Notes: a model not told the origin generated them from the letters alone. A DNA stretch of 64,000 nt from Gloeophyllum trabeum ATCC 11539 (GCF_000344685.1 NW_006920423.1:560719-624718); one strand, 5' to 3'; counted from the first letter of the stretch, positions 1 through 11,744 are shown. Numbers and translations are program-made.

Positions 1-856
1 ACCCTAGTGCGAACTTCTCAGCGTCCTCTGGATATTTCGCAGTCCAGCTCGCGGGCCCGAAGAAAGGCAGGTCGGTGTCATAAGCAAGGTTCCATGCGGT
101 GTGCGCAACATCCGTGGCCATCCGGAAAGACTCGTCGGGGTGCGTGAGGGCCTCTGGCAGCTTGCCCATAAACCTGTACATCAGATCATAACTTTCTTCT
201 CGTCAGACACACATCACGCCGCCGAAACGCAGGCTGAGCCTCACATGTATCTGACCGCACAGTAGCCGGGAGTGTCCCGCCTCAGCGTCTGGCTCCGGCG
301 GGTGTTCACAAACTGTCCCGGCGCGACTTCGCGCACCCACCCGCGGTGCGCGAGCAAGCGCAGCACGCCCTCTGCGCAAACGTCAGCAGCAGCGCACAGA
401 CACCGCGGCGAGCCACCGCACCCAGTTTCAGCGGATGCATCCCGGTCCGCCGCGCGACCTCCGCGACGCTCGCGCCCCCGCCGCCGGCCAACAGCTCTGG
501 CAGCCCGATCTCCGCCGCCAGGCGCACGCCCTGGATCTCCGCGCTCTCCCTGATCGTGTTCACGGCGGCCTCCACCGGGTTCTCCAGGAGCAGCTTCAGG
601 CTGTTCTGCGATGCGGGTGAGCGCTGGGAGCAGCGCGCGCGAGTCTTGCCAGTCGACGTACCAGGGAGGCGATGGCGAGCCGCCGCGCTTCGTACATCGC
701 AGGCGGGGGTACGTACGAGGCGTCATCGATGGCGTGAGGCTCCGACATGAGCAGGGAAGGCTCTGGCAGGCCTTGCTGGACTAGCTCGGCCCTGAACACG
801 TCAATCGCGCTGGTTAGGGTGCCCAGCAGGCTGGCGATTTCTGAGGCTGATGCCAT
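1..856 (-). CDS. SAM-dependent O-methyltransferase, 5' part (cut by window edge)
   Basis: This is the N-terminal portion of a fungal class I-like O-methyltransferase; only the first four exons are inside the window. Exons on the minus strand are 856-662, 605-422, 371-245 and 173-3, and the GT donor of the next intron occupies bases 2-1. The protein starts MASASEIASLLGTL. It carries the same markers as the two complete paralogues at 9118 and 11745: PPPAMYEARRLAIASL, ENPVEA, the winged-helix-like segment GVLRLLAHRGW, and KLPEALTHPDE. Exons 1 and 3 match the paralogues exactly in length (195 and 127 nt). Exon 2 is 12 nt shorter because of a small deletion in the acidic loop. The SAM-binding and catalytic parts lie outside the window, so activity cannot be judged. 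GC content is clearly higher than in the paralogues. Confidence 0.88.
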
Positions 857-2444
857 TTTGCTTGAGGAAAACAACGCCGCGAGCAGGGGGCCTATGACTT
901 TGGAGGACTCTCTGCGCTCTGCGATGAGGTGGGCTATAAGTAGGCCGCACGCGGGAAGCAAGGGAGCGGTGACCTTCGTGGCCTTCTCATTCTCGCAAGA
1001 ATAGAGTGATACGAAGATGCCCACGAAGAAGCGTCTCGGGGGTTTGGAGGCAGCGGCATGACACACCATGGCTGCTCGTTCAGCGCCTCCGGCGAGGGCG
1101 AGGAGGCGAGGATGCGAGGTAATTGGCTCTGGGCAGCGCCTGCAGAAGACGATTACGATGCGCTAGGGTCAGCAATCTATCAGAACAGGTGAAGCGTCAC
1201 CATACATGCGCGTCCGTAGAATTAGAACTAACACCTTGCTTACACTGGACCCTTGCACGAAGTTTGACTGCGGCTAAAAGCCCCAGGATGGAACAGTAAT
1301 CCAGAAGCATGGGCAGCCGGTCCGCCGCGCCTTGCGGATGTGCTGAACAACCCACTTGGCTTCCTAGCGCCGCGTCCTGGTGCACCCACCGCGAGCCCAA
1401 GGGGCAGGCTCGCAGGCACCCAAAAGGCCACCCCACACGTCCGGGACGGCACCTGCGCCGCGTCGGCGTACATGCTGATCAGCGGCTTACCGTGACGAGC
1501 AGGAGGAGGAGGAGGGTGTCCACATGCGCGCGGGGGCGTGGGCGGGGACGCCCGTGCGATAGGCTGTCGTGCGCGCGGCCCATCACGAACGCAGCGCAAA
1601 GGGAGAGCGGCCAGGCGCCAGGGACGGCCTGTCGCGCCGCTCTGTTGAAGGGCGGTTAGGCGCCTGTGGGCGAGGAGAGTCCCGATGCGGCGCGTGGATG
1701 GTCGATAACGTGGCAGCAGACAGGAGCAGAGTGCGACACCCTGGCTCGAAGGACATGGAGTGCAGCTGTACAGGATATTGCAGATCCTGACGGTCCGCCC
1801 TCTCGAACTCCGTTGTGAACGCTCACCTACATGTTTACCTCCCTCCGTCCCCTTCCCCACCGCATCACCCTCCCCGCGCAAGTCCGTCCACGCGTAGGAT
1901 CTCTCCCGCGCTGTCTCATCCAGGCGCTCCCGCGCTGTTCTGCCCGACATACTTACATGGCGTAGGCGGAGAGGAGCGGAGAGCGTGAGCCGCGGAAAGC
2001 TGCAAAAAGAACTTGGAGGTTCCTTGTTTCTCTCTCCGCCGCTCTTTCGTCCAGTGATCCTGCGCGCGACTGTTAAAATTACTGAACGTAAGAGCGGGAT
2101 AGAGGAAGGGACTGGCGTTCGGATGTGTATATGTTTTGTGCAGGTAGAGATCGAGCGAGCTGGGATGTAGCTACACGGTCGGTACATGCGCTAGCGGGGA
2201 TATGGAAACGGTGAAATAAATCAGGACGTCCTTAGCACATAAGATGTGGAATGCAGTGGTATATCCTATGTCGCAGATTCTGGGCGCTGCTACTTCCGCT
2301 ACACCATCACTGACTGGTAACATGAATTAATCCACACGACCCTCTGCAATTCGATGAACACTCACCCCGAGTCCTCCCCCCCCCCACCCTCCACCCGTTC
2401 GCCCCTGTCCGCCCACACCAGGCCAAACAAAGCTGAGTCGCAGC
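857..2444. other. Unassigned GC-rich stretch upstream of the first O-methyltransferase
   Basis: No gene is recognised here. A 315-codon open frame on the minus strand (2187-1240) is rich in Arg, Pro and Ser, has no recognisable domain and looks like a chance frame in GC-rich DNA. The part at 1300-1800 has coding-like composition on the minus strand, including a short Leu-rich run near 1520. A small spliced gene cannot be excluded, but I could not build one. Confidence 0.4.
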
Positions 2445-2576
2445 TCACGCGCTCGCGCCCTGCTTCTGCCCGACGTACTTCGCGTTGACGGCGAGGAAGT
2501 GGTACGCGAGCACGGTGAGCATCGCGCACGCGCCGAGCGAGTTCGCGAGGCCGTACAGGGTCTCGTGGCTGATCAT
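2445..2576 (-). CDS. OST4: Oligosaccharyltransferase subunit OST4
   Basis: This is a 43-residue single-exon mini-protein starting MISHETLYGLANSLG, the usual OST4 start (MIS/MIT, then LA.. or FA..), followed by one hydrophobic helix (about residues 10-30). The helix ends in the family's YHFLAVN motif (YHYVAVN in animals), and a short charged cytosolic tail follows. OST4 sits in the ER membrane and stabilises the Stt3 and Ost3/6 subunits of the complex that N-glycosylates nascent proteins. The open frame continues upstream of this ATG, but that extension is Pro-rich and unlike the family, so the internal ATG at 2576 is chosen. The gene is transcribed divergently from QCR8, with 267 bp between the two starts. 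It is easily missed because of its size. Identification rests on motif and length. Confidence 0.87.
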   Translation of the reverse strand: MISHETLYGLANSLGACAMLTVLAYHFLAVNAKYVGQKQGASA

Positions 2577-2652
2577 CTCTTCGCGCTCTTTCTGTTCGAC
2601 CTGTGTGTCGCATCCCGGTGAGCTTTGGGTGGGGAAGGAGGGCAGGTGCGGG

Positions 2653-2697
2653 ACGTACGTGGGTGGTGGTGATGGTGGTGGTGGTAGTGGTGGTACA
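2653..2697. repeat. GGT-rich microsatellite
   Basis: Imperfect run of GGT/GAT trinucleotides in the shared upstream region of OST4 and QCR8. Confidence 0.75.
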
Positions 2698-2843
2698 GAT
2701 ACAGCGCAGCCGTGACGTAGCACTTCGCTTCTGGCTTCGCCGGAGAACCCCGGAATCGGTGTCCGTCATTTATTCCTCCTCTGCACAACTCCTCTAGTCC
2801 TCTACTTACTCTACGGTACTCTACCTCCCGCGTATTTATCAAG

Positions 2844-3405
2844 ATGCGGCCCTCGATTGTGGTTAGGAGCGAGATGCCCGGTCGTGAGTCGTCGCTGTCT
2901 TTGTTGAGTTGACGAAGAGAGTGAAGGGCTGATTGGTTTGTTTGGCGGGTGTAGCTAAGACCTACGTGAGTCCTAGTCTAGTGGTATCGAGGAAGAACAA
3001 GAGGAGCTGATGTCGTGTGCTGCTCTTAGAACCCCTGGTGGGGCGACCTGAGCGGGATCCAGCGGCAGAAGGGCATCACGCAGTACTGTACGTCCCGTCC
3101 CTCTCGCCCCGCCCACACCGGAAGTTAACTTGCTGCTGGGGCGACAGCGCTGTCGCCGTTCAAGCAGCGCGCGGCGAAGCACCTTATCCAGAACTACATC
3201 TTCAACGGGTACAGGCGGCTCGCGGAGCAGGTGCCGTACTGGATTGTGCCGTTTGCCATTGGTGAGCATGCGCTCTGCTCTGGGTGACAAGTTCTCGCTG
3301 ATATTGGAACTCGTAGGCTACGGGACGTACACGTGGGCGAAGCGGTACGACGAGTGGCTGAACAGCAAGGCGGGGCATCTGGCGACTGGCGGCGGAGGCC
3401 ACTGA
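2844..3405 (+). CDS. QCR8: Ubiquinol-cytochrome c reductase subunit 8 (complex III)
   Basis: QCR8 encodes a small inner-mitochondrial-membrane subunit of the bc1 complex that packs against cytochrome b. The spliced model gives 103 residues from five exons: 2844-2883, 2955-2965, 3030-3087, 3148-3261 and 3317-3405. All reading phases agree. Family marks are KTYNPWWGDLSG (yeast has KTYMGWWGHMGG), the following QKGITQYSLSPF, one transmembrane segment around VPYWIVPFAIGYGTY, and a C-terminal WLNSKAG close to the yeast FLYSKAG. Exon 2 is only 11 nt long, yet it is needed to create the conserved KTY. The divergent neighbour OST4 may share its promoter region. Length matches the family (about 95-110 residues). 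Confidence 0.93.
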
Positions 3406-4002
3406 GTGTTGCTGCTATATGCTATTTTTCGTGGATAGATGGACGCTAATAGAAGCTTCCTGTTTGTCTTGTCTTGTAATGCGAATTCGCTCATCGGCTA
3501 TTTGCGTACGGACCGGGACATGTTATGCACTGCAAGAGTGCGGGCGTATTGGCGGAGACGTAGGATGTATATAGAGTTGCATCGCACGCTCGGCAAGAGC
3601 AATGGCTACGGGCCAAGCGATGGGCGTATACCCGAGTAGACAGCCTATGCGTCCCTTGCCGTCGTCCCTCCCGTCGTCGACGCCCGTTCTATATCGGTCG
3701 AGCCCGACGATGTGACGGGCGTGACCGTGACCGTGGTTGCAGGCTTGCGTTCGCTCACGTCGACTCGGACACGGCGGACTTGTGGTCAGAATCAGCAGAT
3801 CCAAATACGAATCGACGGCCGAATCGAGCACGCATCTGCTTCCGCTGCCGGCCAAGCAAGCACAACCACCAGCCAGCACCCAGCCCGACAGCCCAATCTC
3901 GTCATCGGTTGATCGTTTTCCTGCTGCCCTCGCCCTCGGTAAGTCCCCGCGCCACCCCGCGTCCCGCCCTGACCATGTCCCCCAGCGCCGCCGCATGCCC
4001 CC
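3406..4002. other. Intergenic region upstream of SNF5
   Basis: No gene is recognised. The last 150 bp are C-rich and contain a possible 5'-UTR donor (GTAAGT at 3940), so the SNF5 transcript may have a leader intron. Confidence 0.5.
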
Positions 4003-7000
4003 ATGAACCCCAACGCCGCCCCCAACGCCTTCTCCTACCCCGGCGCCGGCGGCATTAACCCCGCCCTCCTCGCATCCATGCACGGCGGTGGCGGCGCCGC
4101 CCCCGCCCCCGCCCCCGCCCCCGCCGTCCAGCAGCCGGGCAACAAGTTCCCCTACGGTGGCGGCCTCGGCGGCATCAGCCTCAACCCCCAGATGTTCCAG
4201 CCCGGCGCCGGCCCCGCCGCGGGCCTCATGAGCTTCACGCCCCAGCAGTACCAGCAGCTCGCCCAGATGAAGGCCATGGGCATGCGCGCGCCGGGCAACG
4301 TCAACATGAACCCGAACATGAACGCGATGCAGCCCCACCAGCAGCAGCAGCAGTCGTTCCCGCCGGGCTTCGCGATGGGCCAGCCGCAGCCGCACGACGC
4401 CCAGCCCCCGTTCTTCAACGAGCGCAGGCCGTCCTCGAGCGCGTCGCACTCGTCCGCGCACATGCCGCAGGTACGCGTTCACCCATCCATCCCATTCACT
4501 TTGCTCAGCTCTGTATCTACAACGACGCAGAATATGAACCCCAACATGTCCATGTCCATGCCCCCGCCCGCCTCCGTGCCCCCGCGCCCGCCGACCGCCG
4601 CCCCGCCCTCGCGCCCGCCCACGCAGTCGCCGTACCACGGCGTCAAGCGCAAGCTCCCCGGCGCGGGCGCGGAGAGCCCGCGCCTCGGGATGGGGCACCC
4701 GGGGCAAGGCGCGAGCGTGAATGGCGCGCCGCAGACGCCGCGCGTGGGGTCGGCCGGCCCTGGTCCTGGTACGCCTGCGAATGCGAGTGGTGGGGTGGGC
4801 ATGGGCATGAATATGAATATGAATATGGTGCCGGGTGCTGGTGGCGTAGCGGGAGGGCTCCCTGGAGAGATTAAGCGCCAGCCCTCGGGCGCGCCCGACG
4901 GGATGTTCGCGCAGAAGAACGCGTCCGGGCCCGCAGGGACGAGCGCCCCCGCGCCGCGCCCCGCAGCGAACCCGCCGCCCGCGCTCCCGCGCCCCGTCTC
5001 GCTCAACCCCGCGACCACGCGCGTGACCGTCGTCCCCCTCGCCGGGTCCGACGCCACCATCCCCGCGCTCTCCCAAGCCGAAATCGAGAAAGTCAAGGAG
5101 TGGATGCAGGTGGATAAGGAGTATGAGGAACGGCTGCGCGGGATGAAGGGAAGGATGGAGCTGGAGGTGCGCGAGGGGTGGGTGAATGGCGTGAGGGAGG
5201 TGGGCGGTGTGAATGGGAGTGTGGGCCGGGCGGCGTGGTGGGAGAAGGATGGTGCGCCCGGGGCGGGCGGGAGGAGAAGGGAGAAGTTTGGGATTACGTA
5301 CCCCAAGAGTGGGAAGGAGGGGCGGAGGAAGGTCGGGAGGCGGGAGGGGATGAAGCTGTGAGTGGTTTCTTCTTGTTCTTGTTTTGGGTTTGGTTGCGGT
5401 TGGGTGTGTGGTGGGACGGAGTGCTTATATGCGCGTGCAGGCCGCGCAAGATCGACCCGCGAGACGCGGACCGCCCGGAGCAGCTCGTGCCCATCCGCCT
5501 CGAGTTCGACGTCGAGCACCACAAAATGCGGGACACGTTCGTCTGGAACCTCAACGGTACGTCCCTCCCCTTCCCCTTCCCTCCCCTCCCTCTCCTCCGA
5601 TTCCACCAATACTAAAAACACACGTACGCAGACCCGGTCGTGACCCCGGAGCTCTTCGCGCAGTCCGTCGTGGACGACTATGCCCTCCCGCAGGCGTACC
5701 ACGGCGTCATCACCAAGTCCATCCAGGAACAGCTGAGCGACTACCAGGCGCACGCCGCCGGCGCAGAGGCGGCGGAGGCGCTGCGCGGCCGCCTGGACGG
5801 AGAGGAGGCCGCGTGGTGGGAGAGCTGGCGGAAGCGCCTGCGCACTAGGGGGGGATTCGTGAGGAAGGGCAAGAGGAAGGAGGAGGGCGAGGGCGAGGGG
5901 GATGTGGGACGGGCGTATAAACTGGACGAGCTGGAGGTGGGGGAGGAGGGGGCCAGGGAGGAGATGAGGATTGTTATCAAGGTGAGCTGGAAGTGTTGTG
6001 TTGTGTGCGTGAGGGGCGGGCCTGATTGTGATTGGTAGCTGGATATTATTGTGGGGAGTATCAAGCTCGATGACCAGATTGAGTGGGATCTCAATAATGA
6101 GAATGCGTCCCCTGAGCACTTTGCGGAGGTGTATGGGAAGGAGCTGGGGCTTGCTGGGGAGTTCATGTGAGTTTTATTCTGTCTACCAGCTTTTCCAACG
6201 AGTCGATCCGACTGTTACTTCTGCAGCACGGCCATCGCCCATTCCATTCGTGAACAAATTCAGACATTCCAGAAATCGCTCTTCCTCGTCGGCCACCCCT
6301 CCGACGGCTCCGCCGTGCAGGACGACGACCTGCGCATGACCTTCCTCCCGCCGCTCGCCTCCGCCGCGCGCGCGCTCGACCAAGTGCCCGCCTTCACGCC
6401 CACGCTCAACTACCTCGACGACAGCGAGATCGAGAAGAGCGAGCGCGAGCGCGAGAAGGAGGCGACGCGCCGGCGCAAGCGCAACACGCGCGGGCGGCGC
6501 GGCGTCGCGCTGCCCGACCGCGAGCCGCTGCGCACGTACCGCACGCCCGCGCTCGGGTTCCCCGAGGTCGACGCGGCGACGCTCGCGGCCGCGGCGATGG
6601 CGAACGTGCCGACGAGGCGCGCGGCCGCGGCCGCGGCGTCGCTGACGATTGCGAATATGGTCGCGTCGGAGAACGGGACGATCGTCGCGACGCCGCAGAT
6701 GCCGGTTAGTTTGCTGCCGTCGGCGGCGGGGAGGGAGGCGAAGGAGAAGAAGGCAAGGGGCTTGTTCAAGCCGCCCGAGCTGCCGCCGGCTGCGTTCAGA
6801 CCACGCGCGAAGGTGAAGGCGCCCACGGAGTCGACGGCGATGGATACGTCGCTCCTGCCGCCGCCATTGGAGAATGATCCGCCGGTATCTACTGCGGGCT
6901 CGGGCCCGCCGGATAGCAGGATGTCGGTGAAGCCTGGGAAGGTAAAGACTGCCCGCGAGCTGGAGAGGGAGGCGAAGGAGAAGGAGTATGCGGACGGGCA

Positions 7001-8052
7001 GCATCCCAATTTCATTGATGGCGTCTGGCATTGCTCGAACTGCGGCTGTCCTGAGAGTATCGCTGTCGGCAGGAGGAAGGGGCCGCTGGGTGACAAGACG
7101 CAGTGCGGGCAGTGTGGTGAGTGTTCATGCTTCTTTGTTGGGGGTTTGCTGATAATGTTGTTGCGCTCTAGGTAAATTCTGGCACCGGCATAGACGACCC
7201 CGGCCGGTCGATTACAATAGCAGCGCGGAGTACCATCGCAACCTGATGGAAGAGGCGGAGCGAGCCAAAGTGATGGCACGCAAGAAAGGAGGAGCGGCAG
7301 CACTACGCGCGATGAGTACCGCCACTGAGCAAGATCCACCGCCTAGCGCCGGGCCCTCTGGTTCCAGCTCGCGACCTTCCAGGCCGAACTCCGTCGCGAG
7401 AACGGGTGGTCGAGCGCAGTTGTGGGTAGAAGTGCCCCCTCCGCAGACGCCTGTTACTGCCGGGGAAGGGGAGGATGACAGCAAGGACGCGATATCGCCG
7501 ATATCGAGCGGAAGCTCGAGTGCATCGGAGTCGCCGCTCGCTCATAGGATCCGGCCCAATGGAGTCAATCATTCCAACCAATCGTCAACACCCGCGCCCA
7601 GACCGACGTCGACTGCAGATGCGCAGGGTTCTGTCGTCTCGTCTCAACCGCCCTCGGCGCACCCGAAGCCTCCCTCTTCAAACCATAATAATGTTTCGGT
7701 GAGTCTGTTGAGATATAGTAGGCCAGGCAATAATTTATTGTATCCTAGACGGAACCGCCTGAGTGGCTCTCCGCTGCCATGCAAGCGATGCGGGAGCGAT
7801 ATCCTCAGGATCGCTTCGAGACTATCCTCAAAAAACTGAATCCAAATGCGTCACCGGAATGGCGCATCAAGTGTCTGGACTGTCCGGGCAAGGTATGTGG
7901 GTCGCTATACTGCTGCTGTCTGCGTCTGACCATCGCCTTAGCTGTATACCCCTGGCCCGGGTGAAACCCTCTCAAATTACGAAGTCCATCTGAAGAATAG
8001 ACAGCATCGACAACGGGTGACTAACCGCGTGAACGAGTCGTCTACATCATAG
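4003..8052 (+). CDS. SNF5: SNF5/SFH1 subunit of SWI/SNF-type chromatin remodeller, with zinc fingers
   Basis: The gene encodes the core SNF5 (SMARCB1/INI1) subunit of a SWI/SNF or RSC complex, acting on nucleosomes in the nucleus. The model has nine exons: 4003-4470, 4531-5357, 5441-5556, 5632-5981, 6039-6166, 6227-7116, 7172-7698, 7749-7892 and 7942-8052. It sums to 1186 residues with all phases consistent. Residues 1-430 are a low-complexity Pro/Ala/Met/Asn-rich region. The SNF5 repeats follow: repeat 1 near 444-500 (LVPIRLEFDVEHHKMRDTF, then VVTPELFAQSVVDDYAL) and repeat 2 near 582-650 (IKLDIIVGSIKLDDQIEWDL, then PEHFAEVYGKELGLAGEFIT). A GATA-like Cys4 finger lies near 897-930 (CSNCG, then CGQCG) and a C-terminal CLDCPGK/H..H knuckle near 1143-1175. 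Such added fingers are known in basidiomycete homologues. Whether it is Snf5 or Sfh1 cannot be told from sequence alone. The long open frames on the opposite strand are shadows of its GC bias. Confidence 0.92.
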
Positions 8053-9117
8053 ATGTCGGACGTTGTATATCCGTTAGTACAAGCCTGTGTGATATTTTCC
8101 GCTGTCTCGTTATTACTATCAGCTGCTGTTGTTTGCATTGTTCGGGCTGTGACCGCTGTCATTGTATTGTTATTCGGATGTATATCTACAGCCTTATTGC
8201 ATCGTATTGTTGGATAAAATTAGCACCCTATCCTCGTCGTGATCCTACTAGGCCACACCTTCGAGCTTACCCGGGTCGTCAAAGTGTGGCACGCTAGTCT
8301 CGTTCCCAGACCTCATAGAGAGCACTGGGAGTGATCTGGGAAGGAGAGTACAAAGTATCGCGCTGAGCTCCGCGGCTTCAACTCCGCGGTTGTATCCTAG
8401 CTTCCCTCGAAACTTCGAAGTTCGGATATGCTTCTGCTACTACAGCTGCTATTCGGCAACTTTGATATCTAACGCCTACCAGCACATATGTATTCCGTCG
8501 CCAGTGGTCAAACGGTGTACCTGCAGACGTCTCTCTTCGCGGCTGGTCGTCATCCATCGGATATACAGGTATTCGACAATAAGTGGTAGGCCTAGGTCAT
8601 AACCATCCTCTTATACGTCCACACTCCAGAGCTCAAAAGACAGGTCTACAGTTACACCCTGCACTAGCCTAGGTGATGGTGATGGGAATCTGTTTGATCC
8701 TCGTCCTCCCAAATGTCAAACCGAAGTACATTGTAGGGCCACTCTGCTGCCCGAGGTTCCCTGCCTCTGGATCCAGGCTATCTCTAAGCTGCTCTATTCT
8801 TACAAGAGGTCATAAGACAGACGAACCATGCTTTATCTTGCTCTCCAAAGCTCGGCCCGAACATAGAAGGCTCTACTTATAGCTCAAGATATCGCGAGGT
8901 AGAGGAATGCTCGTCAGAAAAGATCCGGGTGACTGGTACCTGCTCATACCAGCAGGGCAATCGGAAGCACTATGCAGTCACCCGGGAGAGTCGCCCTCGT
9001 GTTCGTTAAAGACCGAGCTCAGACTCAAGGAAGAGACAAATTCTCCCTTCCGAGTCCCTCTCGGGACAGCCAGCTATTCCATCGCACAGGAACTAAAACT
9101 CCCCACTAGCAGGGATA
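8053..9117. other. Intergenic region, no gene recognised
   Basis: About 1.06 kb between SNF5 and the first tandem O-methyltransferase. Only short, unsupported frames are present. CTACTTATAGC at 8873-8883 is also found, in the same sense relative to the gene, about 77-87 bp upstream of the O-methyltransferase at the window start (plus-strand 933-943). It could be a shared core-promoter remnant. Confidence 0.4.
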
Positions 9118-11014
9118 ATGACATCAGTTTCAGAGATCTCTTGCCTTTTGGGTACTCTCACAAGCGCGATCGAGGTGTTCAAGGCCGAGCTAGCGAGACA
9201 ACGTCTGCCGGAGCCGTCTCTTTGTACGTCTAAGCCTCATCCCATCGACGACCTCTCGTACATTCCGCCGCCTGCAATGTATGAGGCGAGGCGGATAGCG
9301 ATCGCTAGCTTAGTCAGTATACGAGTGTTCAGTCGTCCTTGCCTTACATCTTTTACCCCACCGTAGAACAACTTGAAACTGCTCCTGGAGAATCCGGTTG
9401 AGGCCATTGTAAACACCGTCCGGGAAAGCGGGGAAATACAGGGCATGCGCCTCACTGCAGATATTGGCTTACATGAAGTATTAGATGATGTTCCTGATCC
9501 AGAGGTGGGCGAAAGCATCGAAGTTATTGCGAACAAGACGAAGATTCATCCAATGAAACTCGGTAGGGCAGCCCTTCTCATGGACATGCACTATTATTAA
9601 CTACGTTAACATAGAGGGCGTCTTGCGTTTCCTCGCTTACCGAGGATGGTTTCGTGAAACCAAACCAGGATACTTCGCAAACAATCGCCGGAGCCACACA
9701 TTGAAGATGGACACTCCGGGGTATCGCATCGTGAAATACCTGTAAGTTAGTCCTTTATGCGTCTTCGCGATAGGTCTCATCAGATCCGAAGCGGCAACTT
9801 AACATTCAAGAACATGGGGAAGTTACCAGAAGCCCTGACCCACCCCGACGCATCGTTTCGAATGGCCACCGATGTTGCGCATACTGCGTTCAATCTTGCT
9901 TACAATACCGATTTGCCTTTCTTCGGGTCCGAGAGTTGGACTGCCCAACACCCGGATGAGGCTCAGAAATTCGCGCTCGGGTATGAGCTCCTCTATCTAC
10001 CCTTTACATTATCCTCATGGTCCCCTATAGGATGGGCGGTTTGGGAGTTTGCTCCGACAATGGAGTAGTACACGATTTCCCCTGGGTTGAATATACCAAG
10101 GACGCCGTCGTAGATATCGGAGGCGGGCAAGGCACCTTAGCTTGTTCTTTGGCGGCGGCGTAGGCTTTCCATCAGGATTTGGCCTGGTGAATATGCAAGC
10201 TCATCCTGAGTCCCGTTGTCCTTTCAGTCATGGAGAAATCAATAATTTCATTGTTCAAGACCTACCAGTTACTCGAGAGCCGGCGGAGAAATACATAGCA
10301 TCCAAAGGTCTATCAGCTCGGGTCAGGTTCGAGGCACAGAATTTCTTTGAGCCAAACAGGCGCCAGGGATCGGGCAGCTATGTTTTCGTTATCCAGAAAG
10401 GTCTGCTGTATCTCCTATTTCCTCAGCGTATCCCTTCATTACTTCATACCGCAGTGCTTCATGACTGGAACTCCGAAGACGGCGCCAAAATCCTGAGGCA
10501 GGTTCGGGAGTGCCTTTTGGACGGCAAGGTATTATATGCGCTGGAGTTCTCCAGGAGTCTCTTCTGACAGATATTTATGACAGAGCAAGCTACTGATCAT
10601 TGACCCCTTGCTTTCGCCCGCCACATTGTCTCGGGAAGGACTCAGTGCCAACGAGTCGCTTGCCATGCTCCAAGGAAAGAATCACTACGACCCCGTACCA
10701 CCACCACCGTTCATACCAAGAGACTTTGGTGACAATTGGATGAACGCCCACTCCACCAACGTCGTTCTCATTGCCTTATGCAACGGTACGTTTGTAGTGC
10801 TTAGTGAGTGCGCTTTGAGCATACCTGAGGTCTTCTGTTACCAGCTTTTGAGCACACATACAAGAGTATGAGTGATATGCTTACACTTGCTGGTCTGAAA
10901 ATCAAGAAAGTCAATGCTACACGGTGAGCATCCGCCCGTGACTCTAGGAGTTTCTCGGGCTTAGTACGAGGCGGAAGGGGTTATGTCCAGGTCACAGAAG
11001 TCGAGGTCAATTGA
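9118..11014 (+). CDS. SAM-dependent O-methyltransferase, tandem copy A
   Basis: The enzyme would move a methyl group from S-adenosylmethionine to a hydroxyl of a small, probably phenolic, substrate in the cytosol. The ten-exon model is 9118-9312, 9367-9562, 9615-9741, 9792-9980, 10031-10159, 10228-10400, 10455-10528, 10584-10785, 10845-10923 and 10978-11014. It gives 466 residues with no frame break. The N-terminal dimerisation/winged-helix half includes GVLRFLAYRGWFRE. The SAM site is AVVDIGGGQGTLA and the catalytic-base segment is VLHDWNSEDGAKILRQ. The C-terminal strand is GYVQVTEVEV. Several donors are weak (GTCAGT, GTAGGC, GTCTGC) but the joined frame matches copy B at every junction. Eight of the ten exons have the same length as in copy B (exons 1-4 and 6-10 agree; exon 5 differs by 6 nt). 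The substrate cannot be inferred. Confidence 0.9.
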
Positions 11015-11744
11015 CAGCGTATTATTCCTCCCTAGACATGTAGACCCGCATCCAGAGTTAACTGTGTGCCGCAGTCGAGGGGGCGTATACAAAGATTGTC
11101 CCTCTATTCCTTGAGGTAGCGGCCGCGGAGCCTAAATAACCTTTTCCACTTCCTCCAGCCTAGTCAACGTGTGATAAGGACTCTCCCTAATATAGCGCGA
11201 GGTCTATCCCCTGTCCAGAATGGATCATGACAGCTGTCTGCTTACGCTCTGGTGAGTAATCTCAGTAATATTCTTAGTATATATAAGCCTGGTGGAGAGT
11301 CCAGACTACTCACGTACCAAATTCCGACAAGCAATCATCTCCTGACCTCGAAGTGAACTTCAGGAAGGTACGTACTGCTTTATGGTTTCTATGTTTCTCA
11401 TCTCTCGCGTCTTTCGAGGCAGTGTCTCTGATGTCCGCACTAAATCCAACACGCAATCCGATATTCGCGTTTGATTAGTGCCACTCCCATAGCTTGTCCT
11501 TCAACATATTGACTATGGGCGTGTGGATATCTGCATCCAGAAAGCGATTTGAAGACATCGGATGACTGATGACATTTAATGAATCCCGTATTCTGATTCA
11601 GAAGCACGGAGTGCGGCGTAATGCGATGATCTTTGACTTGGATATAAGGTGTGCCGTTCCTTTAATAAGACTACCTCTCAAGCCATATAGGCGGCATCCG
11701 GCATCCCTGCTGCCCAAACCGATATCATTTCCACTCTACCTGCA
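11015..11744. other. Intergenic region between tandem O-methyltransferases
   Basis: No gene is seen. A TATA-like stretch (TATATATAA, about 11277-11285) lies 460 bp upstream of copy B. It could serve a longer 5' leader, but it is too far away to assign firmly. Confidence 0.4.

Noticed and set aside
1240..2187. 315-codon minus-strand open frame
   Set aside because: Arg/Pro/Ser-rich with no recognisable motif, no supporting splice structure, and similar-length frames on the other strand; treated as a chance frame.
3523..6119. Long minus-strand open frames (517 and 546 codons) opposite SNF5
   Set aside because: They mirror the GC-rich, codon-biased SNF5 exons, are dominated by Arg/His/Ala/Pro, contain no domain, and the plus strand carries a clear spliced family protein.
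10320..10345. tRNA-like B-box (GGTTCGAG) inside the O-methyltransferase
   Set aside because: It lies within conserved coding sequence and no matching A-box or cloverleaf could be found.
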